From positions 154,746-218,745 of the forward strand of contig JAUNLW010000001.1 in NCBI GenBank assembly GCA_030532065.1: 64,000 nt of DNA, in the 5' to 3' direction. A program made the translations under genes and the position numbers. The stretch is from Eubacteriales bacterium. GTDB taxonomy: Bacteria > Bacillota > Clostridia > Saccharofermentanales > DTU023. The notes beneath the pieces were generated by a model. The model saw only the letters and a program-made list of their open reading frames with translations, searched no databases and had not been told where the DNA came from. Shown piece by piece: positions 45,374 to 53,994 of this stretch (positions are counted from its first letter, which is position 1; each line of letters starts with the position of its first letter).

Positions 45374-46516
45374 ATGGCCGCACGGCAAGAACACACAAGT
45401 GGCACTTACTTTTTCGCGGGTGGCGGTACTGCTGGTCACGTAAATCCTGCCCTGGCGGTTGCTGGTGCTTTAAGAGAGTTAGACCCTCAAGCTCAGATTA
45501 AGTTTTTGGTTACGGCAGAAGGACTGGAAAAGGATTTAGTCTGCGAAGCGGGTTATGAATCCTTGGAAATTAAGGCGGCGCCTTTAAGCAAAAAACCTAA
45601 AGACTGGCCTACTTTTATTAATCGTAACTGGCACGGCTTTCGCAAGGCGAAGCAGGCTTTAGCCGAAGCCAACGCTAAGGTGGCTCTGGGCACAGGGGGA
45701 TTTGTTTCTGTTCCCCTGATTGTAGCGGCCAGCAGGTCGGGTGTACCCAGCATTCTGCATGAACAAAATGCGCTCCCTGGTAAAAGTAATCGTTTTCTGG
45801 CTCGTTATAGCGATGAAGTCGCTTTGAGCTTTCCTGGTACAGAAAAATATTTTAAAGCGCGTCCAGGTCTGGAATTTAGTTTTACCGGTAACCCGGTAAA
45901 ACCTGCCTTCTATAATAATGATCGAGCAACAGCGCGTACACAGCTCGGCATTGATCAAGATCAGCTTCTGATCGTAGGGGTGGGAGGTAGCTTGGGTGCC
46001 AAATCGCTTAATGAAGCTGTTCAAGGTCTGGCATCCTGCCCGCAATGGTCGCGCTTTTTGGCCGAGCATCCTAACGTAAAAATCGTGCTCAGTGCCGGCA
46101 AGGTCAATAAGCGCTTTATTCAAGCAGAGTTATCTTGCCCGCAGATAGAAATTTATGACTATCTGGACACCGGCCTCTGGTTGCCGGCCGCCGACCTCCT
46201 GGTAGGTAGAGCAAGTGGTGGTTTCCTGGCTGAAGCTGCGGTAGTTGGCCGCCCATCTATCCTGGTGCCTTTCCCTCAGGCGGCCAATGATCATCAAAGC
46301 TACAACGCCAAAGTTTTTGTGGAGCAAGGCGCGTCAATTTTGCTAACGGATCGGGAACTAAATTCGGACTTGTTGCTAGGGACTCTATCAGAACTGCTCT
46401 CAGATCCGGAGCGCCTAGAGAAAATGGGGCAAGAGGCCGCCAGTCTTGGTAGAAAAGACGCTGCCATGGCAATCGCCAAATTAATATTAAAACTTGCCGA
46501 TAAAAAGAGGGGTTAA
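45374..46516 (+). CDS. murG: UDP-GlcNAc-lipid I GlcNAc transferase MurG
   Basis: GT-B glycosyltransferase at the inner membrane face that makes lipid II. The N-terminal glycine-rich loop is FAGGGTAGHVNPALA (usual GGTGGH, here GGTAGH), then ALGTGGFVSVP, HEQNALPGKSNR, TGNPV, VGVGGSLGAKSLNEAV, and the donor-site GRASGGFLAEAAVVGRPSIL and PFPQAANDHQSYNA. It has 380 residues and starts four bases after the ftsW stop. Confidence 0.96.
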   Translation: MAARQEHTSGTYFFAGGGTAGHVNPALAVAGALRELDPQAQIKFLVTAEGLEKDLVCEAGYESLEIKAAPLSKKPKDWPTFINRNWHGFRKAKQALAEANAKVALGTGGFVSVPLIVAASRSGVPSILHEQNALPGKSNRFLARYSDEVALSFPGTEKYFKARPGLEFSFTGNPVKPAFYNNDRATARTQLGIDQDQLLIVGVGGSLGAKSLNEAVQGLASCPQWSRFLAEHPNVKIVLSAGKVNKRFIQAELSCPQIEIYDYLDTGLWLPAADLLVGRASGGFLAEAAVVGRPSILVPFPQAANDHQSYNAKVFVEQGASILLTDRELNSDLLLGTLSELLSDPERLEKMGQEAASLGRKDAAMAIAKLILKLADKKRG

Positions 46517-46522
46517 GCCGTT

Positions 46523-47653
46523 ATGGATCAGCCTCGCAAACAAACTTCTCCACAAAATAAGGAACGAGCCAGGCAGGCAGCAGCAACACCGGGAGTAAGG
46601 GCCGTTAAGCTTGAAACTGAGAAAAAGCCTGTGGCGCATAAGGAAACCGAGCCACAGATCAGGCAGGCCAAAACGAAGGCAACTACTATCTGGAGTAAAA
46701 CAGAAACTTCTATGGGAACTCAGGAAAAAGCCAAAACTCTTCCGGCTTTTAGTAAAGAGTTCAAGAAAGCCTTGATGGTCCTTGTGATAGCTACACTTAT
46801 AGCTTTATTGGCTTTTTTACCGGCTTTTCGTTTGCAAAACATAGAAAGTAATAACTTGTACTTCACACATCTGGAAGATCTCCTGGTAGATTCTGGCCTA
46901 AGAAAAGGCGAGCATTTTCTTCTAGCCTATGAAGGCTCATTCAATGGCCTTTTGACTGGGCGTTACCGCAAGGCGGAGCAGAGGCTGGAAGCTGCCAATG
47001 CTCAAATCCGTCAGGTAGAGATCAGTTACCATTTCCCGTCGATATTGCGCTTCGAGGTGGAAGAGCGCATTCCGGTGGCCTTTCTGGATGTTGATGATCT
47101 ATATGTTACCTTGGACCGTTTTGGCGTGGCATGCGCCTCTTATAAAGAAATCCCTCAGGGTTTACCGGCTATTCGTGGCCAGAGCGTGATAAAAATGCGT
47201 CTGGGAGAGCCGATCGTTACCAATGCCGATGATGACCTTAAGGCTTGCATTGCTGTTATGAGCGCGATTGTCGAGGCCGATTTTGAGAGCCAAAGTGAGA
47301 TGACCTTGCTAACCCAGGTCAAGGAGATCAGGTCTTCCGGCTATCAAAGAATTGTATTAAAGCTGGCACCTAAAGCTGACGCAGGTGTTCTTACCGTTTC
47401 AGTCACCAGTGAGAGCAATCTAAAGCAGGATTTCCTTTGGCTGAAAAGAGTTCTGGATTCCGGCGTACTTGAAGGTAAGTTGCCGGGTAGTTTAGATATT
47501 TTTGGCTCACAATTGGTTTTTAGGCCGGATAGCCCCACGAAAAACCAGGATGAGATAGAGCTACCTCCTTATGAAGTTGTAACTCAAGCAGAAGGAGCAG
47601 CAGAAGAAGAGTCCTGGGATTCAACTGATGAGGATGAAGAAGCGTGGGAATAA
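46523..47653 (+). CDS. ftsQ: FtsQ/DivIB cell-division protein
   Basis: A 376-residue bitopic divisome protein. The charged cytoplasmic N-terminus (1-85) is followed by one membrane helix (about 86-106, VIATLIALLAFLPAF). A POTRA domain starts at LQNIESNNLYFTHLEDLL, and the beta domain has EISYHFPSILRFEVEERIP-like text and PVAFLDVDDLYVTLDRFGV. The last 45 residues are a Glu/Pro-rich acidic tail ending at TAA 47651. The same frame continues with similar acidic text beyond that stop (see the feature at 47654). Confidence 0.88.
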   Translation: MDQPRKQTSPQNKERARQAAATPGVRAVKLETEKKPVAHKETEPQIRQAKTKATTIWSKTETSMGTQEKAKTLPAFSKEFKKALMVLVIATLIALLAFLPAFRLQNIESNNLYFTHLEDLLVDSGLRKGEHFLLAYEGSFNGLLTGRYRKAEQRLEAANAQIRQVEISYHFPSILRFEVEERIPVAFLDVDDLYVTLDRFGVACASYKEIPQGLPAIRGQSVIKMRLGEPIVTNADDDLKACIAVMSAIVEADFESQSEMTLLTQVKEIRSSGYQRIVLKLAPKADAGVLTVSVTSESNLKQDFLWLKRVLDSGVLEGKLPGSLDIFGSQLVFRPDSPTKNQDEIELPPYEVVTQAEGAAEEESWDSTDEDEEAWE

Positions 47654-47758
47654 CAGGTTTTGGAAGAGCCTTAAGTGGAAGAAGAACTACCACAAGAGGA
47701 AGCAATTCCTGAAGAAGGGACACCGGAAGAAATGCCGAAAGTACCTCTTGACGAATAA
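47654..47758 (+). other. In-frame acidic continuation of ftsQ beyond two UAA stops
   Basis: Directly after the ftsQ TAA the same frame reads QVLEEP, a second TAA (47672-47674), then GTG and a Glu/Pro-rich run (VEEELPQEEAIPEEG, then TPEEMPKVPLDE) to a third TAA at 47756-47758. The composition is the same as the ftsQ tail. It is probably lost coding sequence from a once-longer acidic tail. The piece has no ribosome-binding site of its own. Confidence 0.6.
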
Positions 47759-48099
47759 AGACTATATAATTTCTTAAATAACTAATTTCCCTGCTAAAAT
47801 TCAGATGTAAGCTTCCTTTATCACAGAGGTTATTACAGCTTGTAAATAAGAAAAACAAGCACGAAATTTGGCTGTAATGACGTTGTATTCTTTACTAAAC
47901 TTGTCTTAACTGCAAAAGAACTGTAATAAAGCGCCTTGTTAAGCCACTTTGTCTAGTGTAAAATGGTAACAGAATTTTAGATTCCATAAATCTAAGAAGG
48001 CGATTAATCTTTGACGCTGTAACTTACTTGTAAAGTGGTAATGACAAGTTTCTGGTAAGTCAATTAGGGATTTTAATCGCTGGAAAGGGGTTGTTATCT
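47759..48099 (+). promoter_or_regulatory. ftsZ promoter and structured leader
   Basis: There is no gene here. A promoter is seen as TTGTTA (47936-47941), a 17-base spacer and TAAAAT (47959-47964), giving a leader of about 130 bases. The leader can fold. GCGATTAA (48000-48007) pairs with TTAATCGC (48073-48080). Inside it, ACTTAC (48022-48027) pairs with GTAAGT (48055-48060), with TTGT (48028-48031) pairing ACAA (48044-48047). A small TTAGATT/AATCTAA hairpin lies upstream (47978-47994). The loop contains AAAGTGGTAA (48032-48041), identical to 37011-37020 at mraZ. TATAAT at 47765-47770 has no -35. Confidence 0.6.
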
Positions 48100-49527
48100 T
48101 TGATTGATTATCAAATGGGCTTTGGTATGGAAGAAGAGAACTTTGCCACAATCAAAGTCATAGGTGTCGGTGGTGGCGGCAACAATGCGGTAGACCGCAT
48201 GATAGAGAGCGCTGTCCAGGGCATCGAGTTTATTGCTGTAAATACAGATAACCAATGTTTACAACGTAGTAAGGCACAGCTGCGGATTCAGATTGGCGAG
48301 AAAGTCACCCGAGGACTGGGGGCCGGCGCTAATCCTGAGATTGGACAGAAAGCCGCGGAAGAGTCTGCCGAAGAAATCGAAGAGGCTATTCAGGGAACGG
48401 ATATGCTCTTCATCACGGCAGGAATGGGTGGAGGTACCGGTACCGGCGCCGCGCCTGTAGTCGCTCAGATTGCCAGAAAACTTGGCATCCTGACCGTGGG
48501 TGTCGTTACGAAGCCCTTCCGCTTTGAAGGTGCCAGACGTATGCAAAATGCCGAACGTGGTATTCGCGAGCTGGAGCAATATGTTGATTCTCTGGTTATC
48601 GTGCCTAATGATAAGCTGTTAGAGATCGCCAGCGATGATACTTCTGTAGACGAAGCCTTTGGCATGGCCGACCAGGTCCTGCGTTATGGTGTATCTTCCA
48701 TTTCTGACCTGGTAGCTGTTCCCGGACTAATCAACCTAGACTTAGCCGATGTTAAGCGGGTAATGACCAATGCCGGTATCTGCCATATGGGTATTGGCCA
48801 GGCCTCTGGTGAGAGTCGTTCCGCGACCGCTATTCGCCAGGCCATCAATTCACCCTTACTGGAAACCACGATCGATGGCGCACGTGGTGTCATCATCAAC
48901 TTTACTGGTGGTCATGATCTCAAAATCCGTGAGATCGATGAGGCTGCCTCTGTAGTACGTGACGCGGTCTCACCTGATGCCGATATTATTTTGGGTGCTG
49001 TCATTGATGACAACATGCAGGATGAGTTAATGGTCACAGTAATTGCCAGTGGCTTTGATCAGGATAACAGTAATCGCCAGCGTCCTAACCCCTATAACGC
49101 CAGCTATAATCCTCGCCAAACCCGTGATCGCTTCCCGGAGCGCCAGTCCGGTTTTGACGACGGTTTCCCCAATCTGCTAAATCAGTCTTCAAGCTTTAAC
49201 AATTCGCGTCCCCAGACACCGTCTTCACATAACCAAAGCTCCTTTGCTTCCGCGAGCCAAAGTCATCAACCTTTGACTAACAGCTCCAATCAGAAGCCGG
49301 CCTGGTTGCAACAACAACCTAAGCAAAGGGCTCGTCAGAGTGGCAATGATATGGCAGACCTAATTCAGAAGGTATCGCAGAATACAAGGCATGAGACTCA
49401 CTCCGGCACAGAGTCGTTAGAGGAACTCAGCCCTACGCCAAAGAATTCGCATGAGCAGAGCAAGAAGGAATCAAACAGGATATTACCTTGGTTCATGCAG
49501 GACAACGACGACGATTACGAAGACTAA
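48100..49527 (+). CDS. ftsZ: Cell-division GTPase FtsZ
   Basis: Tubulin-like GTPase forming the Z-ring. The GTP-binding domain has [16 protein letters not shown], the tubulin signature [13 protein letters not shown], and the T7-loop region [11 protein letters not shown]. The core ends near residue 320. A Ser/Asn/Gln-rich linker of about 130 residues follows, then a C-terminal peptide with ILPWFMQ and an acidic end, matching the hydrophobic anchor that binds partners. I chose TTG 48100, nine bases after AGGGG. ATG 48115 is the next alternative and TTG 48091 sits on the ribosome-binding site. No ftsA precedes it. Confidence 0.96.
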   Translation: MIDYQMGFGMEEENFATIKVIGVGGGGNNAVDRMIESAVQGIEFIAVNTDNQCLQRSKAQLRIQIGEKVTRGLGAGANPEIGQKAAEESAEEIEEAIQGTDMLFITAGMGGGTGTGAAPVVAQIARKLGILTVGVVTKPFRFEGARRMQNAERGIRELEQYVDSLVIVPNDKLLEIASDDTSVDEAFGMADQVLRYGVSSISDLVAVPGLINLDLADVKRVMTNAGICHMGIGQASGESRSATAIRQAINSPLLETTIDGARGVIINFTGGHDLKIREIDEAASVVRDAVSPDADIILGAVIDDNMQDELMVTVIASGFDQDNSNRQRPNPYNASYNPRQTRDRFPERQSGFDDGFPNLLNQSSSFNNSRPQTPSSHNQSSFASASQSHQPLTNSSNQKPAWLQQQPKQRARQSGNDMADLIQKVSQNTRHETHSGTESLEELSPTPKNSHEQSKKESNRILPWFMQDNDDDYED

Positions 49528-49564
49528 GTAAAGCCGGCTTAGCAGCAGGCTAAAAGCTTCAAAT

Positions 49565-49602
49565 AAAGCCGGGTGAGAGATAACTCTAACCTGGCTTTTT
49601 TT
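49565..49602 (+). terminator. Intrinsic terminator after ftsZ
   Basis: AAAGCCGGGT (49565-49574), with an inner AGAG/CTCT arm, pairs with ACCTGGCTTT (49589-49598), and the T-run extends to 49602. A strong terminator closing the dcw cluster. Confidence 0.88.
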
Positions 49603-49631
49603 AAGCTTCGAACCAGGAGGATCAGGTCAAG

Positions 49632-50093
49632 ATGAGGTGTCCATATTGTGGAAGTATCAAAGATAGAGTAACGGATACGCGCGCTAGCGAAGATCATCGC
49701 TCTGTGCGACGCAGGCGAGAGTGCTTATCCTGCCATAAACGGTATACTACTTACGAAACTATTGAGCAAAAACCGCTCTACGTAATCAAACGTGACGGTA
49801 GCCGACAACTCTTTGATCGTGATAAGTTGATCCAGAGTATACTCAAATCTTGCGCTAAGCGTCCTATCCCTACACAGGTCATTGAAGACCTGGTCACTGC
49901 CATCGAGAACGATGCTTTGGGAGCAAACAAAAGAGAAATCGGTTCACAGGAGATCGGTGAGCAGGTACTGGAGCGCTTACGTTCCATAGATGATGTAGCC
50001 TATGTGCGTTTTGCGTCAGTCTACCGTGACTTTGACGATGTAGATAGTTTTTTTGCTGAATTGCAACGACTGAGAGAGGAAGATAGATCTTGA
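49632..50093 (+). CDS. nrdR: Transcriptional repressor NrdR
   Basis: Nucleotide-sensing repressor of ribonucleotide reductase genes. The N-terminal zinc ribbon is MRCPYCGSIKDRVTDTR with CLSCHKRYTTYE, and the ATP-cone domain has VIKRDGSRQLFDRDKL. The 153 residues are the usual length. AGGAGG precedes the ATG. No nrd genes are in the window; the target is known from the family. Confidence 0.96.
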   Translation: MRCPYCGSIKDRVTDTRASEDHRSVRRRRECLSCHKRYTTYETIEQKPLYVIKRDGSRQLFDRDKLIQSILKSCAKRPIPTQVIEDLVTAIENDALGANKREIGSQEIGEQVLERLRSIDDVAYVRFASVYRDFDDVDSFFAELQRLREEDRS

Positions 50094-50791
50094 GTAAAGA
50101 AAGCCTAAAGTCCAAACGTGAACGAGCTACTCGTATTATCCAGCGACTCATTGAGGCTCAACCTGACGCGCGTTGTACTTTGGATTATAAAGAGGACTGG
50201 CAACTGTTATTTGCGGCTATCTTAGCGGCTCAGTGTACCGATGAAAGAGTGAATAAAGTGACGGCGCCTATGTTTGAACGCTGGCCAAATTTACCAGATT
50301 ACGCTGCATTAAGCTTGGAAGAGCTGGAAGAAGCAGTTAAAACCTGTGGCCTTTATCGTAACAAAGCTAAAGCTATTTCGGCTTCCAGCCGTTCTCTGCT
50401 AGAAAACTATGAGGGTAAAGTTCCAGCTATTTTCCAGGATCTGATTAGTTTACCAGGGGTGGGGCAGAAGATTGCCAATCTGCTCCTGGGCGAACTTTTC
50501 GGCCAGGCTGCCATGGTAGTTGATACACATAATGGTCGTATAGCCAGACTGCTGGGGTTTAGCGAGGCCAAAGATCCCAAAGGTGTAGAGAAAGACTTGG
50601 TAAAAATTGTTCCGGAAGAGTACTGGATAGTATGGGGTCACCATATGGTGGAACTGGGTCGCACACATTGCAAAGCTCGCTGTCGTATGTGTTTGTCATG
50701 CCCGATAGCAGAAGATTGTGCCTATGCCGATAAGCAGAAAGAGAAGTTAAAGGAACTACGGCAGGAGGGAGATTTAGATGCCTGCTGCTAA
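50090..50791 (+). CDS. nth: Endonuclease III
   Basis: Base-excision-repair DNA glycosylase/AP lyase for oxidised pyrimidines. It has the helix-hairpin-helix LPGVGQKIANLLL (catalytic Lys), the Asp in VVDTHNGRIARLLG, and a C-x6-C-x2-C-x5-C [4Fe-4S] loop in CKARCRMCLSCPIAEDC. TTG 50090 overlaps the nrdR stop by four bases, and its last 14 bases overlap recG, so the three genes are coupled. Confidence 0.95.
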   Translation: MSKESLKSKRERATRIIQRLIEAQPDARCTLDYKEDWQLLFAAILAAQCTDERVNKVTAPMFERWPNLPDYAALSLEELEEAVKTCGLYRNKAKAISASSRSLLENYEGKVPAIFQDLISLPGVGQKIANLLLGELFGQAAMVVDTHNGRIARLLGFSEAKDPKGVEKDLVKIVPEEYWIVWGHHMVELGRTHCKARCRMCLSCPIAEDCAYADKQKEKLKELRQEGDLDACC

Positions 50792-52868
50792 GGAGAAACA
50801 GGAACACAAATTTCCTTTAACTGCATTGAAGGGCATCTCCGATAAGCGAGCAGCCCTTTTTGCCGATATGGGGGTCTATGACCAGATAGATCTTCTGTTT
50901 TTTTATCCGCGCGGTTACGAGAACTGGGCTGATTTTACAGAAATCGCGGATATAAAAAACAGTGGTGAATATACTTTTTACGCACAGATTGCCCGTGCGC
51001 CGCGTCTTAACCGCAAAGGTAAATTATCTTGGCTAAATGTGGTTCTTTTAGCCGGTAATGAAACGGTTGAGGCGACTTTTTTTAATCAGAGCTGGCTCAT
51101 GAAGGAATTTCACCCCGGACAAAAATATATTTTTCACGGCAAAGTGGAAATGCGCGGCTATCGACGCAGCATCGTAAATCCCGCTTTTGTAGATCCGGCT
51201 AAGGCGGACAGCCTTGGTTTGTTGCCCATTTACAGCCTGAGAAAAGGGCTTAACCAAAAATTGATCCGCCAAGCAACAGCAGAAGTGATAGCCAGCGGCC
51301 TGGTTGCTAAGTTGACAGATCCTGTGCCGGCAGAATTAAGACAGAAATATGGCTTAAGTACCTTGGAATTTGCTCTAGCTAAGATTCATGAGTCCCAGAA
51401 CCAACACGAGTTGCATCTGGCTCAAACGCGCTTGGCCTTTGATGAGATCTATCTTATGCGGGCGGCGCTGGAAACGGGGCAGGGGGTGGGCGCGGAGCTA
51501 AAAGCACCGGCTTTGCGCTCCACACCGGAAGCTGCAGCCGGACTGGATAAATTGCGCAGAGGGCTGCCTTTTATGCTTACTCGCTCACAAGTCGAAGCCA
51601 TTAATGACGTGCTGAGGGATTTACGTAAGGACAAGCCTATGAACCGCTTACTGCAAGGAGATGTCGGCTCAGGTAAAACCATGGTGGCATTGTTTGCCGC
51701 TGCTTACACAGCTTACGCGGGCGCGCAGGCTGTACTTATGGCGCCAACTTCTATTTTGGCCGAACAACATTGGCAGACTTTCCAACGCTATCTGCTTCCC
51801 CAGGGCTTGACTTGTGATCTCCTGGTAGGAGCAACTAAGGCCCGCGACCGCAGAGAAATCCTGGACCGCTGCGCCAGCGGTGAATGCAAAGTGCTAATCG
51901 GAACACATGCTCTGATCCAGGATGAGATAAAGTTTCACAATTTGGCCCTAACGATCACGGACGAACAGCATCGCTTTGGTGTCAAACAGCGGGCGAGGCT
52001 GGGAAGTGGCGCTGGCGATTCGAATTTGGTGCCGCATAGGCTCAATATGTCTGCCACGCCCATACCGCGCAGCTTAGCCTTGATCTTTTTTAACGACTTG
52101 GAACTGAGTGTTATGCGTGAATTACCAAGTGGCCGCAAAGAAGTGATTACCCGGACGATTCATTCGCAAGCTCTGGACAAAGCCTACCAGGTAGTGAGGC
52201 GTGAGCTGGAAGCTGGTGGACAAGCCTACGTGATCTGCCCCTTGATTGAAGAATCGGCTAGTTTGGATCTTGATTCGGCTGAGGAAACTTATCTCAAGTT
52301 AAAACATAATATTTTCCCGGATTACCAAGTGGCGATTTTGCACGGTCAGATGAAGGCAGAGCAAAAAGACGCGATTATGTCAGCTTTCGTCGCTGGCGAT
52401 ATCTCTATACTGGTTAGCACAACTGTGGTGGAAGTGGGTGTGGATAATCCCAACGCGACAGTGATGCTAGTGATGTCCGCGGAACGCTTCGGCCTGGCAC
52501 AGCTGCATCAGCTGCGCGGCAGGGTTGGCCGTGGTGAGCGACAGTCTTATTGCTTTTTGGTAAGCGAAGCCCAGGGTGATGCCGCTCGTGAACGCCTACA
52601 GGCCCTGGTGCAGCTGTCCGATGGTTTTGCTTTGGCAGAGGAAGATCTAAGACAGAGGGGGCCGGGCGATTATCTGGGTACCAGACAAAGTGGCCTGCCT
52701 GCTTTCCATTTTCTTGATATAAATGAAGACCAGCTTCTGATCAGTCAAGCCAAAGAGTCATTACAAATAATCCAGTCCTGGCCCGTTGACCAGAGAAACT
52801 ATTGGCAACAGAGGCAGCAGCAAGCCCTCGCGGAGCGTTATCCTGATCTGAGCCAGAGTCTTAACTAA
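50778..52868 (+). CDS. recG: ATP-dependent DNA helicase RecG
   Basis: Branch-migration helicase that remodels stalled forks. The N-terminal wedge domain (1-230) has FYPRGYENW. Then come the SF2 motifs: LLQGDVGSGKTMVALFAA (I), MAPTSILAEQH (Ia), ITDEQHRFGVKQR (II, DEQH), MSATPIPRSLAL (III), VVEVGVDNPNA, and the QLRGRVGRG motif (VI). The 696 residues are standard. GGAGG precedes ATG 50778, inside nth. Confidence 0.96.
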   Translation: MPAAKEKQEHKFPLTALKGISDKRAALFADMGVYDQIDLLFFYPRGYENWADFTEIADIKNSGEYTFYAQIARAPRLNRKGKLSWLNVVLLAGNETVEATFFNQSWLMKEFHPGQKYIFHGKVEMRGYRRSIVNPAFVDPAKADSLGLLPIYSLRKGLNQKLIRQATAEVIASGLVAKLTDPVPAELRQKYGLSTLEFALAKIHESQNQHELHLAQTRLAFDEIYLMRAALETGQGVGAELKAPALRSTPEAAAGLDKLRRGLPFMLTRSQVEAINDVLRDLRKDKPMNRLLQGDVGSGKTMVALFAAAYTAYAGAQAVLMAPTSILAEQHWQTFQRYLLPQGLTCDLLVGATKARDRREILDRCASGECKVLIGTHALIQDEIKFHNLALTITDEQHRFGVKQRARLGSGAGDSNLVPHRLNMSATPIPRSLALIFFNDLELSVMRELPSGRKEVITRTIHSQALDKAYQVVRRELEAGGQAYVICPLIEESASLDLDSAEETYLKLKHNIFPDYQVAILHGQMKAEQKDAIMSAFVAGDISILVSTTVVEVGVDNPNATVMLVMSAERFGLAQLHQLRGRVGRGERQSYCFLVSEAQGDAARERLQALVQLSDGFALAEEDLRQRGPGDYLGTRQSGLPAFHFLDINEDQLLISQAKESLQIIQSWPVDQRNYWQQRQQQALAERYPDLSQSLN

Positions 52869-52890
52869 AGTGATAAAGGAGCATTAGAAG

Positions 52891-53451
52891 ATGCCAAGGA
52901 TCATAGCGGGAAAGGCCAAAGGCCTTAAGCTCAAAAGTCTCAAAGGCGAACAAACCAGACCCAGCGGTGACCGGCTAAAAGAAGCACTCTTTTCGATTAT
53001 CCAGGCTCGGGTGCCTGGCTCTGATTTCTTAGATGTTTTTGCCGGCTCTGGCCAGATGGGGCTAGAGGCTTTGAGCAGGGGAGCCAGCTCTGCTTTATTT
53101 ATAGAAAAAAGTCGTCAGGCAGCTGAAGTTTTAGCCTCCAACATTAAGTTATCCCAGCTAGAAGGGGCCAGGATGCTGCGTGGGGACTCAATAAAAGAAT
53201 TAAAGCGGCTTAGCGAGCAAGAAAAAAGCTTTGATCTGATCTACCTTGATCCTCCCTGGGGTCAGGCGGAAAATTTGTTGAAGCAAATCGAGCCTCTTCT
53301 GAGCTTACTGGCGCGGCCGGACGGTTTGGTCATCGTGGAACTTGATCAAGCACAGGCAGAACTGTCTGAGCTCTTTGCTCTATCACTGGTCAAAACTTGT
53401 CACTACGGACGGGCAATGCTATTATTTTACAATGTAAATGATAGGGTATGA
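52891..53451 (+). CDS. rsmD: 16S rRNA (guanine-966-N2)-methyltransferase RsmD
   Basis: SAM methyltransferase of the small subunit. It has RIIAGKAKGLKLKSL, the TRPSGDRLKEALFSII motif, FLDVFAGSGQMGLEALSRGA (SAM site) and DLIYLDPPWG (DPPY-type catalytic motif). It has 186 residues and is paired with coaD downstream, as in most bacteria. The ribosome-binding site is AAAGGAG. Confidence 0.95.
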   Translation: MPRIIAGKAKGLKLKSLKGEQTRPSGDRLKEALFSIIQARVPGSDFLDVFAGSGQMGLEALSRGASSALFIEKSRQAAEVLASNIKLSQLEGARMLRGDSIKELKRLSEQEKSFDLIYLDPPWGQAENLLKQIEPLLSLLARPDGLVIVELDQAQAELSELFALSLVKTCHYGRAMLLFYNVNDRV

Positions 53452-53491
53452 GGGCGCATGAGCGTCCCTTGACCCACAAGTGAGGTATAGC

Positions 53492-53992
53492 TTGTATCGT
53501 TTGATCTATTCGGGCAGTTTTAGCCCCATAACTATCGGCCATATGGACTTGATCCAGAGGGCTTCCGGCTTATGCGATGAGTTGGTTGTGGCTGTGCTTA
53601 ATTCAGGTTCTAAAGATCTGGAATTGTCCTTGGAAGATAGGAAAATGTTGGTAGAAGCAGCAATCGACCGCCAAGGTCTAAGTCACAAAGTGCGCGTCAT
53701 CAGTTTTGACGGAATTTTGGCAGATCTCTATCGACAAGAAAAAGCACAAGCCGTAGTTAGAGGCTTACGGAGTCCTCTGGATTACGATTATGAAGTGCCT
53801 ATGGTAGAGATCAATCGTGAACTGAATCCGGATTTTGAGACGTTATTTTTACAGGCTAAACCGGAATTGGCTCATGTCAGCTCGTCTTTAATTCGGGAAA
53901 TGCGGCGCTTGGGTAAGGACTACCAAACTTGGCTGCCACCGGGTGTTTATGAGCTGCTGCAGACATGCTTGAGCAAAGAAGAAAGAGGATAA
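53492..53992 (+). CDS. coaD: Phosphopantetheine adenylyltransferase
   Basis: Makes dephospho-CoA from 4'-phosphopantetheine and ATP. It has IYSGSFSPITIGHMDLIQ (TxGH motif), VVRGLRSPLDYDYE and the C-terminal HVSSSLIREM. It has 166 residues. I chose TTG 53492 because TGAGGT (53481-53486) is five bases upstream. GTG 53480 is in frame but has no ribosome-binding site. A weak GGGCGC/GCGTCCC hairpin (53454-53468) separates it from rsmD. Confidence 0.94.
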   Translation: MYRLIYSGSFSPITIGHMDLIQRASGLCDELVVAVLNSGSKDLELSLEDRKMLVEAAIDRQGLSHKVRVISFDGILADLYRQEKAQAVVRGLRSPLDYDYEVPMVEINRELNPDFETLFLQAKPELAHVSSSLIREMRRLGKDYQTWLPPGVYELLQTCLSKEERG

Positions 53993-53994
53993 GT

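Noticed and set aside
47651-47674. Recoded stop codons (selenocysteine, pyrrolysine or alternative code) in ftsQ
   Set aside because: Both are UAA, which is not used for these recodings. All other genes here end normally at UAA, UAG or UGA.
47765-47770. TATAAT after ftsQ as the ftsZ promoter
   Set aside because: The only TTGACG nearby is 11 bases away, far too close. The 47936-47964 pair with a 17-base spacer is better.
48091-48099. TTG 48091 as the ftsZ start
   Set aside because: It sits directly on the AGGGG ribosome-binding site. TTG 48100 has the right spacing.
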